NCBI GenBank assembly: GCA_023246565.1
Contig: JAHFIE010000002.1
Span: 1 to 28,122, forward strand
From: Candidatus Magasanikiibacteriota bacterium
GTDB lineage: Bacteria; Patescibacteriota; Patescibacteriia; Magasanikbacterales; UBA922
Direction of reading: 5' to 3'
Length of the DNA: 28,122 bases
The translations under genes and the position numbers were made by a program. The notes below the pieces were generated by a model. That model was not told where the DNA came from. It did no database searches and saw nothing but the letters and a program-made list of their open reading frames with translations. Below, piece by piece: positions 14,954 through 22,504 of the stretch (position 1 is its first letter; every line of letters starts with the position of its first letter).

Positions 14954-15414
14954 TACATAATTGAATGCAGAATTGTTTGTTCCAATTTTTTAGGTTCATC
15001 CGTGCCTATTCGGTACGTTTTACCATTTTTCAGTTTTATTTCAACTGCATCAAAACCGGAAACATTGTAAATCCACATTTTGGGCCAAAACCACACTCTG
15101 ATTCCCCATCCATAATACCAATGATTCCTTACGGTTTTAGCAGACAGTATATCATTAAGCGAAAACTTTTTTTGAAAAATGCCATAACCGAATTTGATTC
15201 GTAAATATTTTCCATCAATAATTACTTGAAGTGACACAAAGGAAGCAAGAATAAAGACAATTAATACCATTATGGCAGTAACGAGAAGATTTGTGCCTGA
15301 ATCAGCCGAGGGGGGCTCGGCGAGGGCTGTAATATGAGCCCTTACAAAAAACACCAGGACGGCCAGCGTAACAACCAGTATCAGGTAACCAATTTGAGTG
15401 TGTTTGTAGTTCAT
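14953..15414 (-). CDS. membrane protein with bacterial PH-like domain
   Basis: 153 aa from the ATG at 15414. Two membrane helices (about 9-27 and 43-66) precede a cytoplasmic domain with the YLRIKFGYGIFQKKFSLNDI ... GFDAVEIKLKNGKTYRIGTDEP pattern, which is that of bacterial PH (bPH/YdbT-like) domains. Such domains usually assist membrane complexes; no enzyme activity is expected. It is the first gene of the minus-strand row 15414-14017, and a palindromic element of the array lies just upstream (15426-15475). Confidence 0.65.
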   Translation of the reverse strand: MNYKHTQIGYLILVVTLAVLVFFVRAHITALAEPPSADSGTNLLVTAIMVLIVFILASFVSLQVIIDGKYLRIKFGYGIFQKKFSLNDILSAKTVRNHWYYGWGIRVWFWPKMWIYNVSGFDAVEIKLKNGKTYRIGTDEPKKLEQTILHSIM

Positions 15415-15425
15415 AAAATTATTTT

Positions 15426-15475
15426 GGCGTTAGCCAAGCGCGAACCGAATACCGTGCTGTTATATGATATAATAA
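15426..15475 (+). repeat. attC-like palindromic element 1 (partial or divergent)
   Basis: AGCGCG (15437-15442) pairs with CGTGCT (15453-15458), and is followed by GTTATATGATATAATAA (15459-15475), identical over 17 bases to element 3 on the opposite strand. The left side has GGCGTTAGCC instead of the CATATAAC arm seen in the others. The right end includes TGATATAAT, an extended -10 box facing the gene at 15536. Confidence 0.5.
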
Positions 15476-15535
15476 CCTATTATTAACTTCGATCAAAGGA
15501 GTTATGGAAATTAAGGTAATTTTTTACAGATAAGT

Positions 15536-16351
15536 ATGATCCATGATCAAAATATTAATTCTAAAATTAAGCCAAATTTTTTGGAAAATATTAGATACAC
15601 ATCTAATTTTGTATTGCTATTTTTGTTTATAATGATTTTTTTAAAAGGTTCTTACGACGTATCAGAGGGTGCCAAAATTTTTGGTGACAAAAATATCTCT
15701 TTTTTTGACGCTTGGAGCATAGAGCATATTATCACAGGCATGTCGTTGTCCTATTTTTTCTTATTATTTAAAGGCCCCTTTTCACGCGCAATGGATAAAG
15801 ATAACAATCTTGAATTTGATAGACTAAAAAAGGATGGAGCATATTCCCCTCAGCAAACAAAAGAAATTTATACTATTTTACAAACAAAAAATCATAAAGT
15901 AAAAATCATGCACCATAGTTTGATTGTAATTGGCATTGCTTATGCTTGGGAAGTTCTAGAGCTATATATGGAAACGGCAATTTTTAAAAACTATGGAATT
16001 GAAGGCTATTTTAAAATAGCACAGGAATGGTTTTCTGGTGTTGAACTTTTTTTAAATCGATCTGTCGTTGATGTTTTTTTAGTATATCTTGGCTGGTACG
16101 CTATCAGACATAAACCTGTTTTATCAATTATTGCACCCCCTCTATCTCTTTTTTGGCTGCTTATTCATATTATTGTTTTTAAGGACTCTATGTTTTTGCA
16201 CAAGCATGATTTTTATAAAATTGTTGATACTTTCGTAAGTACAGAAACACTTTTTGTTTTAATTATTACGATAATTTTTTCATTGATAATGAGTCGATTT
16301 AAAAATAACTTAAAAAATAAAAATTACCCTGATTTCCAACCGTCACATTAG
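15536..16351 (+). CDS. polytopic membrane protein of unknown function
   Basis: 271 aa with about six hydrophobic segments (near 22-40, 62-79, 123-142, 175-190, 195-215, 235-255). Notable pieces are DAWSIEHIITGMSLSYFFLL and HHSLIVIGIAYAWEVLELYM, with His and Glu inside helices, as in metal- or quinone-binding membrane proteins or DUF2238-like families; this is a loose impression only. It is the one plus-strand gene within the cassette-like array. A nine-codon ORF with AAAGGAG (15504-15533) ends two bases before its ATG and may help translation start. Confidence 0.6.
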   Translation: MIHDQNINSKIKPNFLENIRYTSNFVLLFLFIMIFLKGSYDVSEGAKIFGDKNISFFDAWSIEHIITGMSLSYFFLLFKGPFSRAMDKDNNLEFDRLKKDGAYSPQQTKEIYTILQTKNHKVKIMHHSLIVIGIAYAWEVLELYMETAIFKNYGIEGYFKIAQEWFSGVELFLNRSVVDVFLVYLGWYAIRHKPVLSIIAPPLSLFWLLIHIIVFKDSMFLHKHDFYKIVDTFVSTETLFVLIITIIFSLIMSRFKNNLKNKNYPDFQPSH

Positions 16352-16373
16352 TGGCGGAAAGAATATATTATTT

Positions 16374-16491
16374 CATATAACTTCCCTGCGTATGCGATAT
16401 TTGCCAGTGGCAAGCACTTCGTGCTGGCAAATATGGGTGGAAACTTGCGGAGGCACGGAGCAAACCGCAACCGCATACGCAGTGTTATGTG
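16374..16491 (-). repeat. attC-like palindromic element 2
   Basis: Outer arms CATATAAC (16374-16381) and GTTATGTG (16484-16491). Next a perfect 11-bp pair, CTGCGTATGCG (16386-16396) with CGCATACGCAG (16472-16482). Inside are two further hairpins: ATATTTGCCAG with CTGGCAAATAT, and TTGCGG with CCGCAA. The single strand would fold into a branched cruciform, like long attC or VCR sites. It stands after the 3' end of the 16548 gene. Confidence 0.6.
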
Positions 16492-16547
16492 ATGTAATAA
16501 TTCATTCTCAACTCTGATTAAGGAAGAACTTAGCCGAATTAAAGCAA

Positions 16548-17105
16548 TTATTTTTCTGCAACAATGCGGTACTGTGCATGATCAGGAATTAACTCGATAG
16601 TAAATTTACCACTTTCAAAAGCGGGACGAAGAATTTTAATAGTTTGGGATTGGTTTGGTGATAACCACTGCTGTTGATCCCTGGCGTGATACTCCTCAGA
16701 TTTAAACCTAGCAATAAATTTTAAATCGTCTTCAGTTATACCCTCCCAAATTTGTTCGGAGAGATGTCTTTGTTCATCAGGATCATTGGTAATTCGGTAT
16801 AATTTCGGTGTGACTGGTTGACCGTACCCCTGAGCTGGCATTATTTGTATTTGCAACCACATTTTTGGCTTACCCTCATCTTCATCTGTGCCGATTTCTG
16901 TCCAAAATCTAGTGCCACCATATTTATTTTGATCAACGTCTTTTTCAGATTGACCACCATAAGATTGACCACCAGCATGGTCACTGCGATTTAAAATTTG
17001 TTGCAACAGACCGCTATTTCGTAAATTATTCCAGACTTTTTGTTGAAGTCGCGCAATTCTCTCTTTTGGCTCTTCTTCACGAGACAGTTCATTGTTCTCA
17101 ACCAT
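16548..17105 (-). CDS. hypothetical soluble protein (array gene)
   Basis: 185 aa from the ATG at 17105. A charged helical start (EEEPKERIARLQQKVWNNLR), a Gly/Gln/Asp-rich middle, then an alternating alpha/beta C-terminal part (KPKMWLQIQIMPAQG, KLYRITNDPDEQRHLSEQIW, ESGKFTIELIPDHAQYRIV). No signal peptide or membrane helix. I do not recognise a family. It lies between palindromic elements 2 and 3 and points away from the recombinase, as a cassette gene would. Confidence 0.6.
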   Translation of the reverse strand: MVENNELSREEEPKERIARLQQKVWNNLRNSGLLQQILNRSDHAGGQSYGGQSEKDVDQNKYGGTRFWTEIGTDEDEGKPKMWLQIQIMPAQGYGQPVTPKLYRITNDPDEQRHLSEQIWEGITEDDLKFIARFKSEEYHARDQQQWLSPNQSQTIKILRPAFESGKFTIELIPDHAQYRIVAEK

Positions 17106-17183
17106 AAATTTATTCGTTTAAGAAAAATAATTGCTTTGATTCCGAGCCGCCATTTGAGTGACGGGAAGAATGTATTATTATAT

Positions 17184-17238
17184 CATATAACGTTTCTGCA
17201 TGATCCGTCGTTTTAATGATGGATATGCAGTGTTATAC
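17184..17238 (-). repeat. attC-like palindromic element 3
   Basis: Outer arms CATATAAC (17184-17191) and GTTATAC (17232-17238); inner stem CTGCA (17196-17200) with TGCAG (17226-17230), then TCC-TC with GA-GGA. The stop codon of the HIT gene (17233-17235) lies inside the right arm, as genes and attC sites often overlap in integron cassettes. The 17 bases 17175-17191 equal the end of element 1. Confidence 0.65.
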
Positions 17239-17694
17239 AACGTTATTTGCAGGTGAATTTATGTGCTTTCTGAGCTGTTCTTTCATACTCTGAAGTTCTT
17301 CTGCTGATGGCTTTGTCTCCTCTGCATTACGGATAGACGCATCGATATTCCATGTAACTCCCCATAATCTAATATCATCGATGTGTCGTGGAAAAATATG
17401 CCAATGTAAGTGGGGATCCCCGTTGCCGAGTAATTCATAATTTAACTTCTTTGGTTTAAAAGCAAGATATACCGCTTCTGCAACCTGTGCCATTTCAGCG
17501 AGAAACTTTTGTTTGAAAACAGGATTGAGTTCGTGTAATTCAAACACATGTTCTTTGCATAAAAATAGAGTATAGCCTTTAAAATATTGATGATCCCCGA
17601 GTACGACGTATCCTGTTTCCAACTCGGCAACAACATAGGGATTTGTTCCTTCTTTGATTTGTTGAATTCTTTCGCAAGATTCACAATTTGGCAT
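17233..17694 (-). CDS. HIT-family nucleotide hydrolase or transferase
   Basis: 153 aa from the ATG at 17694; the frame opens nine bases earlier at a TTG, which I do not prefer. The histidine triad is intact in NGDPHLHWHIFPRH (H95, H97, H99), where the middle one carries the nucleotide intermediate. HIT proteins hydrolyse nucleotide phosphoramidates or dinucleoside polyphosphates, or transfer AMP. An N-terminal CESC pair (C4, C7) could bind zinc, as in some HIT proteins. It is bounded by palindromic elements 3 and 4, and its stop lies within element 3. Confidence 0.85.
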   Translation of the reverse strand: MPNCESCERIQQIKEGTNPYVVAELETGYVVLGDHQYFKGYTLFLCKEHVFELHELNPVFKQKFLAEMAQVAEAVYLAFKPKKLNYELLGNGDPHLHWHIFPRHIDDIRLWGVTWNIDASIRNAEETKPSAEELQSMKEQLRKHINSPANNVV

Positions 17695-17720
17695 ATTTTT
17701 CAATGAGGCAAATAATGTTG

Positions 17721-17900
17721 CATAACGTCCACCGATATCAGATGTGCCGCCGTTGTTTTCAACATAAACTTTGCCTTACATAATTCTGTCATAGTCAACT
17801 TTAACTGTCACATTACGTAGCGGCATATGGGAGAAAAAATTGCGCCACCTTTGAAAATTATTAAGCGTAATTTTCTGAACCTGATATCGGTTGTTATATG
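17721..17900 (-). repeat. attC-like palindromic element 4 (large cruciform)
   Basis: Outer arms CATAAC (17721-17726) and GTTATATG (17893-17900); a perfect 10-bp pair, CCGATATCAG (17732-17741) with CTGATATCGG (17881-17890); then ATGTGCCGC (17742-17750) with GCGGCATAT (17820-17828), one wobble; and a local hairpin GAAAATTA / TAATTTTC (17853-17875). At 180 bases it is the longest of the set. An ORF crossing it is a shadow. Confidence 0.65.
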
Positions 17901-17917
17901 ATGTTGTGCTGATTTTT

Positions 17918-18475
17918 TCAATCGATAAATTCAAATGTTTTGATGATCTCCAAATGTTTTTTATCGGTTTCGTCAAACTGTACGATGTACGTTTTATCTA
18001 TCCTTTCATTCTGAGCTGAGTTAAAGATCATCATCGACTTTGGCGCTCCCATGCCTTCAGAGTAATCAAAATCATATGGAGTCTCAGGATCCTTGTCTTT
18101 GATCCATTGTTTAAATGGCATATTTTCAACAGAAATCTCTACCGAACCTCCACCCTGAAAAAGTTCAGCTCGAAATTTAGGATAGGAAATAAAGACTTGA
18201 CCGTAGTCATTTTGATCTACTCTCCAGTCGCTCGGGTATTGAATGCTGTAGCCCATCTCATTGTTGGTATATGTTTTCCAATCGACATGTACTTGCTTCT
18301 GCAAAGTAGAGATTTCTGTTTGTAATGATTGTTCAGTTTGATTTAAGATTGATTTTTGCCAAGCATATACTCCTCCAACGATAATTGCAGTTATTAGAAC
18401 TGGAAGAACAATCATTACAGCATGTCTCGAGCTTTTAGCCTGCTTATTAGGATGTGGAAAATTTTCATTGTCCAT
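17918..18475 (-). CDS. membrane-anchored PsbP/DUF1795-like protein
   Basis: 185 aa from the ATG at 18475. Polar N-terminus, one membrane helix (about 19-39, AVMIVLPVLITAIIVGGVYAW), a short coiled coil (QTEQSLQTEISTLQKQV), then an outer domain starting YTNNEMGYSIQYPSDWRVD. The GYSIQYPSDW phrase is typical of PsbP-like or LpqN-type domains, which fold as a small beta sandwich and have no known reaction. First gene of the array next to the recombinase, pointing away from it. Element 4 follows its stop. Confidence 0.7.
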   Translation of the reverse strand: MDNENFPHPNKQAKSSRHAVMIVLPVLITAIIVGGVYAWQKSILNQTEQSLQTEISTLQKQVHVDWKTYTNNEMGYSIQYPSDWRVDQNDYGQVFISYPKFRAELFQGGGSVEISVENMPFKQWIKDKDPETPYDFDYSEGMGAPKSMMIFNSAQNERIDKTYIVQFDETDKKHLEIIKTFEFID

Positions 18476-18529
18476 ATGATTTTGATTAATTGGCTAGATA
18501 ATAAATGAAAGAAAAAATCAGCATAATTT

Positions 18530-18601
18530 CATATAACTAGTTCATATCCCAAATAATCTGGGATATGCAACTTATTCTTGTATATTATCTATTGTTATGA
18601 T
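18530..18601 (-). repeat. attC/attI-like palindromic element 5, next to the recombinase
   Basis: Outer arms CATATAAC (18530-18537) and GTTATGAT (18594-18601), with a strong inner hairpin CATATCCCA (18543-18551) / TGGGATATG (18559-18567). It lies between the array and the recombinase ATG (18616), where an integron would have its attI site. No clear promoter with both boxes is visible for the recombinase; TATGAT at 18596-18601 is a possible -10. Confidence 0.5.
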
Positions 18602-18615
18602 AGCGTACTAATAAT

Positions 18616-19428
18616 ATGCCAAATCTACTGGAAATTATAACAAAGGAAATGACGCTTCGCAACTATAGCCAAAAGACAATAAAGGCTTATTCCGGCGTAT
18701 ACAAGGATATGTACAAAAAATTTAAGCGTCCTTTGCGAGACATATCTGAAAATGAAATAAATGACTACTTGTACCAAAAAATAAAGGCTGGACTCACGAG
18801 CCAAACAGTAGCTCTTGCTGCAAACGCCATAAATTTTCTTTTTACCAAATTGTACAAAAAGAATGATTTTAAAAAAATACGTCACCCCAAAAAAACTCAT
18901 CGTTTGCCCATTATCCTCACCAAAAAAGAAATTGAATCTATCATAAATCAAACAAAAAACCATAAACATCGCCTCATAATGAGTTTGGCGTACAGCGCCG
19001 GCTTGCGTGTAAGCGAAGTGGTCAATGTACGCGTCAAAGATATTGATACCACTGAAATGACCATAACCGTCCGACAAGGCAAAGGAATGAAAGATCGTTT
19101 AACCGTCCTATCGCCGCGCCTTCTTGATTCCCTTCATACATTTACTGCAGGCAAAAAAAGCAATGATTATTTATTTGAAAGTGAGCGAGGAGGAAAACTT
19201 ACAACCAGCACCGCACAATTAGTATTTCAGCAATGTCTCAAAAAATCAGGTATTCAAAAAGAAGCGACATTTCATTCGCTCCGCCATAGTTTTGCCACGC
19301 ATTTACTGGAAAACGGAACTGATGTGCGCTATGTGCAAGCGCTGCTCGGACATGCTAATATACGCACTACCCAAATCTACACTCATGTTACCAACCCCAT
19401 GATAAAAAACATCAAAAGCCCACTGTAA
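18616..19428 (+). CDS. tyrosine recombinase (XerC/IntI-like integrase)
   Basis: 270 aa, complete. The N-terminal SAM-like DNA-binding domain (residues 1-90) starts LLEIITKEMTLRNYSQKTIK. All catalytic residues are present: R131 (AGLRVSEV), K156 (RQGKGMKDR), H220 and R223 (HSLRHSFATHLL), H246 (LLGHANIRTT) and nucleophile Y255 (QIYTHV). It ends NIKSPL, like IntI proteins (RSPLD), but lacks the extra helix insertion that defines classical IntI. It is divergent from the minus-strand array, and its stop is one base before the sufS start, so sufS is probably translated from the same message. Confidence 0.85.
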   Translation: MPNLLEIITKEMTLRNYSQKTIKAYSGVYKDMYKKFKRPLRDISENEINDYLYQKIKAGLTSQTVALAANAINFLFTKLYKKNDFKKIRHPKKTHRLPIILTKKEIESIINQTKNHKHRLIMSLAYSAGLRVSEVVNVRVKDIDTTEMTITVRQGKGMKDRLTVLSPRLLDSLHTFTAGKKSNDYLFESERGGKLTTSTAQLVFQQCLKKSGIQKEATFHSLRHSFATHLLENGTDVRYVQALLGHANIRTTQIYTHVTNPMIKNIKSPL

Positions 19429-19429
19429 T

Positions 19430-20635
19430 ATGCTTGAACTGAAAAAAGACTTTCCCGTCCTAACCAGCAACCCAAATCTGGTGTATTTAGATTCAGCCGC
19501 CAGCGCACTCCGACCGCAAGCGGTCGTTGATGCTATGAATGATTACTACGCTCGTTATGGCGTCAATGTTAATCGTGGCATTTATGATTTGAGCGATTAC
19601 GCCACAATCATGTATGAAAAAACACGAGAGAAGGTAGCAGAATTTTTACAGGCTGAAATTGAGGAAATCATTTTCACGTCAGGCACAACTGATGGATTAA
19701 ATACACTCTCCCGAATACTAGAACAAAAAATCAACCCCGGTGACAACATTGTGGTTACCAGAATGGAACACCACGCGAATTTAATTCCGTGGCAACAACT
19801 GGCAAAACGTAAACAGGCTGAACTTCGTTTTATTGAAATTACGTCGAATTACGAACTTGATCTTGAATCAACCAAAAAAGTAATTGACGAGCGAACTAAG
19901 ATAGTCAGCGTTACCGCGGCATCAAACGTGCTTGGTACCATTACACCAATAAACGAATTCACAGTGCTTGCTCATTCAGTTGGAGCGCTCGTGATTGTTG
20001 ATGCCGCACAACTGATTCCCCATGGACCAATTAATGTAAAGGATATTGACTGTGATTTTTTGGTTTTTTCCGGACATAAATTATACGGGCCAACCGGAGT
20101 CGGGGTATTGTACGGAAAAAAGAAATTGTTGGAAGAATTAGAGCCGGTGGCTTTTGGTGGTGACATGATTAGTCGCGTGAGTTATGAATCAGCCTCGTGG
20201 GCCGAATTGCCGCACAAATTTGAACCGGGCACACCACCAATCGCCGAAGTGATCGGGCTTGGCACAGCGCTTGATTACTTAAGACAAATAGGTTGGAACA
20301 ATATTCAAGCTCATGAACAGGAATTGGTAAATTATGTTTTGGAAAAATTACCCGAAGTCGCAACTATAATTGGTCCCGCAAACCAAGTGACACGAACCGC
20401 TACATTTTCATTTATTATTCCCAACACTCATCCGCATGATATTGGGGATATTTTAAATCGTGATCAAATCGCCGTGCGTGTTGGGCATCATTGTGCCATG
20501 CCACTGATACAACATTTAGGACTTGTCGGCACAACGCGGGCAGCATTTGGCATCTATAACAGCACAGACGATGTTGACGCGTTGATTGAAGGAATAAAAA
20601 AAGTAAAAAAAATTTTATTGAACGAATACCTATGA
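19430..20635 (+). CDS. sufS: cysteine desulfurase SufS (group II)
   Basis: 401 aa, usual length. VYLDSAASALRP opens the fold; THE-like EHHANLIPW (H114-H115), VDAAQ and FSGHKLYGPTGVG (K217, PLP lysine) form the active site; the sulfur-carrying cysteine is C355 in VRVGHHCAMP, the short-loop SufS form that needs a partner (SufU or SufE) to accept sulfur. The next gene encodes such a partner, overlapping by ATGA. The start is one base after the recombinase stop. It is a second desulfurase besides the IscS-type one at 10245. Confidence 0.95.
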   Translation: MLELKKDFPVLTSNPNLVYLDSAASALRPQAVVDAMNDYYARYGVNVNRGIYDLSDYATIMYEKTREKVAEFLQAEIEEIIFTSGTTDGLNTLSRILEQKINPGDNIVVTRMEHHANLIPWQQLAKRKQAELRFIEITSNYELDLESTKKVIDERTKIVSVTAASNVLGTITPINEFTVLAHSVGALVIVDAAQLIPHGPINVKDIDCDFLVFSGHKLYGPTGVGVLYGKKKLLEELEPVAFGGDMISRVSYESASWAELPHKFEPGTPPIAEVIGLGTALDYLRQIGWNNIQAHEQELVNYVLEKLPEVATIIGPANQVTRTATFSFIIPNTHPHDIGDILNRDQIAVRVGHHCAMPLIQHLGLVGTTRAAFGIYNSTDDVDALIEGIKKVKKILLNEYL

Positions 20636-20997
20636 CCGAAGTCGACCCAATGTACCAGGAAATAATCCTTGATTTATACCGTCATCCCCATAATCAGGGG
20701 ATTCTTGAAGAACCGGATTTTGATCAGGAAGACGCCAACACCTCGTGTGGTGACATCATTCGATTAACCATTAAATTTGAAAATGGAGCAGTAGCCCACG
20801 TTGCTCACCATGGATACGGGTGCGCAATTTCACAAGCCGCAGTATCGCTACTTACTGACCACATTAAAGAAAAAACCAAAGAGGAGTTGACGCATATTAC
20901 TGTTGATGACATGATTTCTATGCTTGGGATTCCCGTGAGTCACACCCGAATAAAATGTGCTACTTTAGGATTAAAAATCCTGCAAAAGATTACCTAG
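20632..20997 (+). CDS. sufU: SufU/IscU-like sulfur acceptor protein
   Basis: 121 aa; the ATG overlaps the sufS stop (ATGA). The three cysteines and the aspartate of the family are present: TSCGD (C39, D41), GYGCAIS (C64) and RIKCATLG (C109). In B. subtilis SufU these bind zinc and receive sulfur from SufS. Between the second and third cysteines the protein is about 18 residues shorter than B. subtilis SufU, so the SufU-specific insertion is absent and the spacing is IscU-like. It could be a sulfur carrier, a scaffold or both; its place beside sufS favours the carrier. Confidence 0.85.
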   Translation: MTEVDPMYQEIILDLYRHPHNQGILEEPDFDQEDANTSCGDIIRLTIKFENGAVAHVAHHGYGCAISQAAVSLLTDHIKEKTKEELTHITVDDMISMLGIPVSHTRIKCATLGLKILQKIT

Positions 20998-20999
20998 CT

Positions 21000-21716
21000 A
21001 TGCAAAAAGCAATTAAAATTAAAACAAAAGATAATAAAATTATTTTTGGTACGTTGGATAAAAAAACAGAAAGCAAAAAAACCTTGTTAATTTTTGTGCA
21101 TGGTTTTACTGGTAACCAAAATGAACATCATTATTTTAATGCAGTACCATTTTTTACTAGAAAGGGTTTTACTACATTTCGTTTTAATTTCTATGACAAA
21201 GATCAGCGATCACGGCAAATGCCAGAAAGTTCAATAAGTACCCACGTCAATGATTTGGAGACAGTTTATAATCATTTCACCAAAAAGTATAAAGAAATAA
21301 TTTTAGTTGGCCACAGTCTTGGTGCATCTATAATTTTACTTTCACAGATGCCGGGGGTATCAAAAATTATTTTATGGGACCCAACGAGTGGATTTAAAAA
21401 TATACAAGAAAAAGATGCTTATTTTAATCAAAAACTGGACAAATATATTTTTAATTGGGGAAAAGCAATCATTGTTGGCAAGAGCCTGGTCGATGAATGG
21501 CAAAAACTAGATATTGGAACACTCGTCAAGAATATCAATGTACCCTGCAAATTTATTTTTGCTGAAAAAGCAGATAAATATAAATCTTGGAAACCGTTTC
21601 TAAAAAAAATAAAAACACCATACGACAGTGTCGTGATCAAAAAAGCATCACATACATTTGTGGAAGAGGGTGTAGAAGAAAAATTATTTAGTGAGACTTT
21701 AAAATGGATACAGTAG
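21000..21716 (+). CDS. alpha/beta hydrolase
   Basis: 238 aa from the ATG at 21000, two bases after the sufU stop; an earlier frame start at 20955 overlaps sufU and is rejected. FVHGFTGN (oxyanion-loop HG), nucleophile elbow GHSLGAS (S106), an acid candidate in AEKADKY and catalytic His in KASHTFVEEG give a complete triad. The substrate is unknown; such UPF0227- or serine aminopeptidase-like proteins are often esterases. It has no known role in Fe-S assembly, so its place between sufU and sufC is unexpected. sufC starts one base after its stop. Confidence 0.8.
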   Translation: MQKAIKIKTKDNKIIFGTLDKKTESKKTLLIFVHGFTGNQNEHHYFNAVPFFTRKGFTTFRFNFYDKDQRSRQMPESSISTHVNDLETVYNHFTKKYKEIILVGHSLGASIILLSQMPGVSKIILWDPTSGFKNIQEKDAYFNQKLDKYIFNWGKAIIVGKSLVDEWQKLDIGTLVKNINVPCKFIFAEKADKYKSWKPFLKKIKTPYDSVVIKKASHTFVEEGVEEKLFSETLKWIQ

Positions 21717-21717
21717 T

Positions 21718-22452
21718 ATGTCCCTCAAAATTTCAAATTTAAAAATAATGGTCAGTGACCAAGAAATAGTTCATAATCTCACGCTCGAAATCAAACCGGG
21801 TGAAGTTCATGCCATCATGGGTCCAAACGGCAGTGGGAAATCAACGCTGGCGAACACTCTCATGGGACACCCGAAATATACAGTGGCTGGAGGGACAATT
21901 GAACTTGACGGTGCGGACATAACAACGGACAAACCAAACGCGCGCGCCCAAAAAGGTTTATTTTTATCCATGCAATACCCGCCCGAAATTGAGGGGGTCA
22001 CCATTGCCAATTTTTTGCGCGTTGCTAAAAATGCGCTCACGGGCGTCAACCACAACCCCTTAGATTTTCATAAAAGTTTACTGGCAAAAATGGCAGAACT
22101 TAATATTGATCCTGCTTTTGCTAAACGACATCTTAACGCTGGATTTTCCGGTGGCGAAAAAAAACGAGCTGAAATTCTCCAACTCGCGGTTCTTGATCCA
22201 AAATATGCTGTGCTTGACGAAACTGATTCTGGTCTTGATGTCGACGCGCTCCGCATTGTCGCAGATGGCATCAATCGTTTCCGTGGTCCAAAAAAGGGGA
22301 TACTGCTCATTACCCATTACAACCGCATTCTCGAATATATAACCCCAGATTTTGTCCATATCATGAGTGATGGGAATATTGTCAAAAGTGGTGACGCACA
22401 GTTGGCCAAAGAAGTGGAGAAAAGTGGGTACACTACAATAAATCAGGATTGA
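21718..22452 (+). CDS. sufC: SufC ATPase of the SufBCD complex
   Basis: 244 aa, standard length. ABC-type ATPase without membrane part that drives SufBCD. Walker A GPNGSGKST (35-43), Q-loop SMQYPPEIEG, signature FSGGEKKRAEI (143-153), Walker B YAVLDETDSGLD (163-174) and H-loop LLITHYNRI are all intact; the ETDSGLDVDAL piece is characteristic of SufC. It ends the run sufS-sufU-hydrolase-sufC with spacings of at most two bases. Separated from its partners sufB and sufD by the 5-kb inserted block. Confidence 0.95.
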   Translation: MSLKISNLKIMVSDQEIVHNLTLEIKPGEVHAIMGPNGSGKSTLANTLMGHPKYTVAGGTIELDGADITTDKPNARAQKGLFLSMQYPPEIEGVTIANFLRVAKNALTGVNHNPLDFHKSLLAKMAELNIDPAFAKRHLNAGFSGGEKKRAEILQLAVLDPKYAVLDETDSGLDVDALRIVADGINRFRGPKKGILLITHYNRILEYITPDFVHIMSDGNIVKSGDAQLAKEVEKSGYTTINQD

Positions 22453-22504
22453 CAGATAATTCATACTATGAAAAAGTATATAAACTAAATCATTTATAGA
22501 AAGT

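Noticed and set aside
15504..15533. Nine-codon ORF with AAAGGAG ahead of the 15536 gene
   Set aside because: May aid translation of the next gene, but too short to call as a gene; mentioned in that gene's entry.
17776..17976. 66-residue frame on the minus strand
   Set aside because: It runs through palindromic element 4 and the end of the PsbP-like gene in another frame; its content is explained by the repeat.
16374..18601. CRISPR array
   Set aside because: The repeated units are palindromes of different length separated by whole genes, not short direct repeats with spacers; no cas genes.
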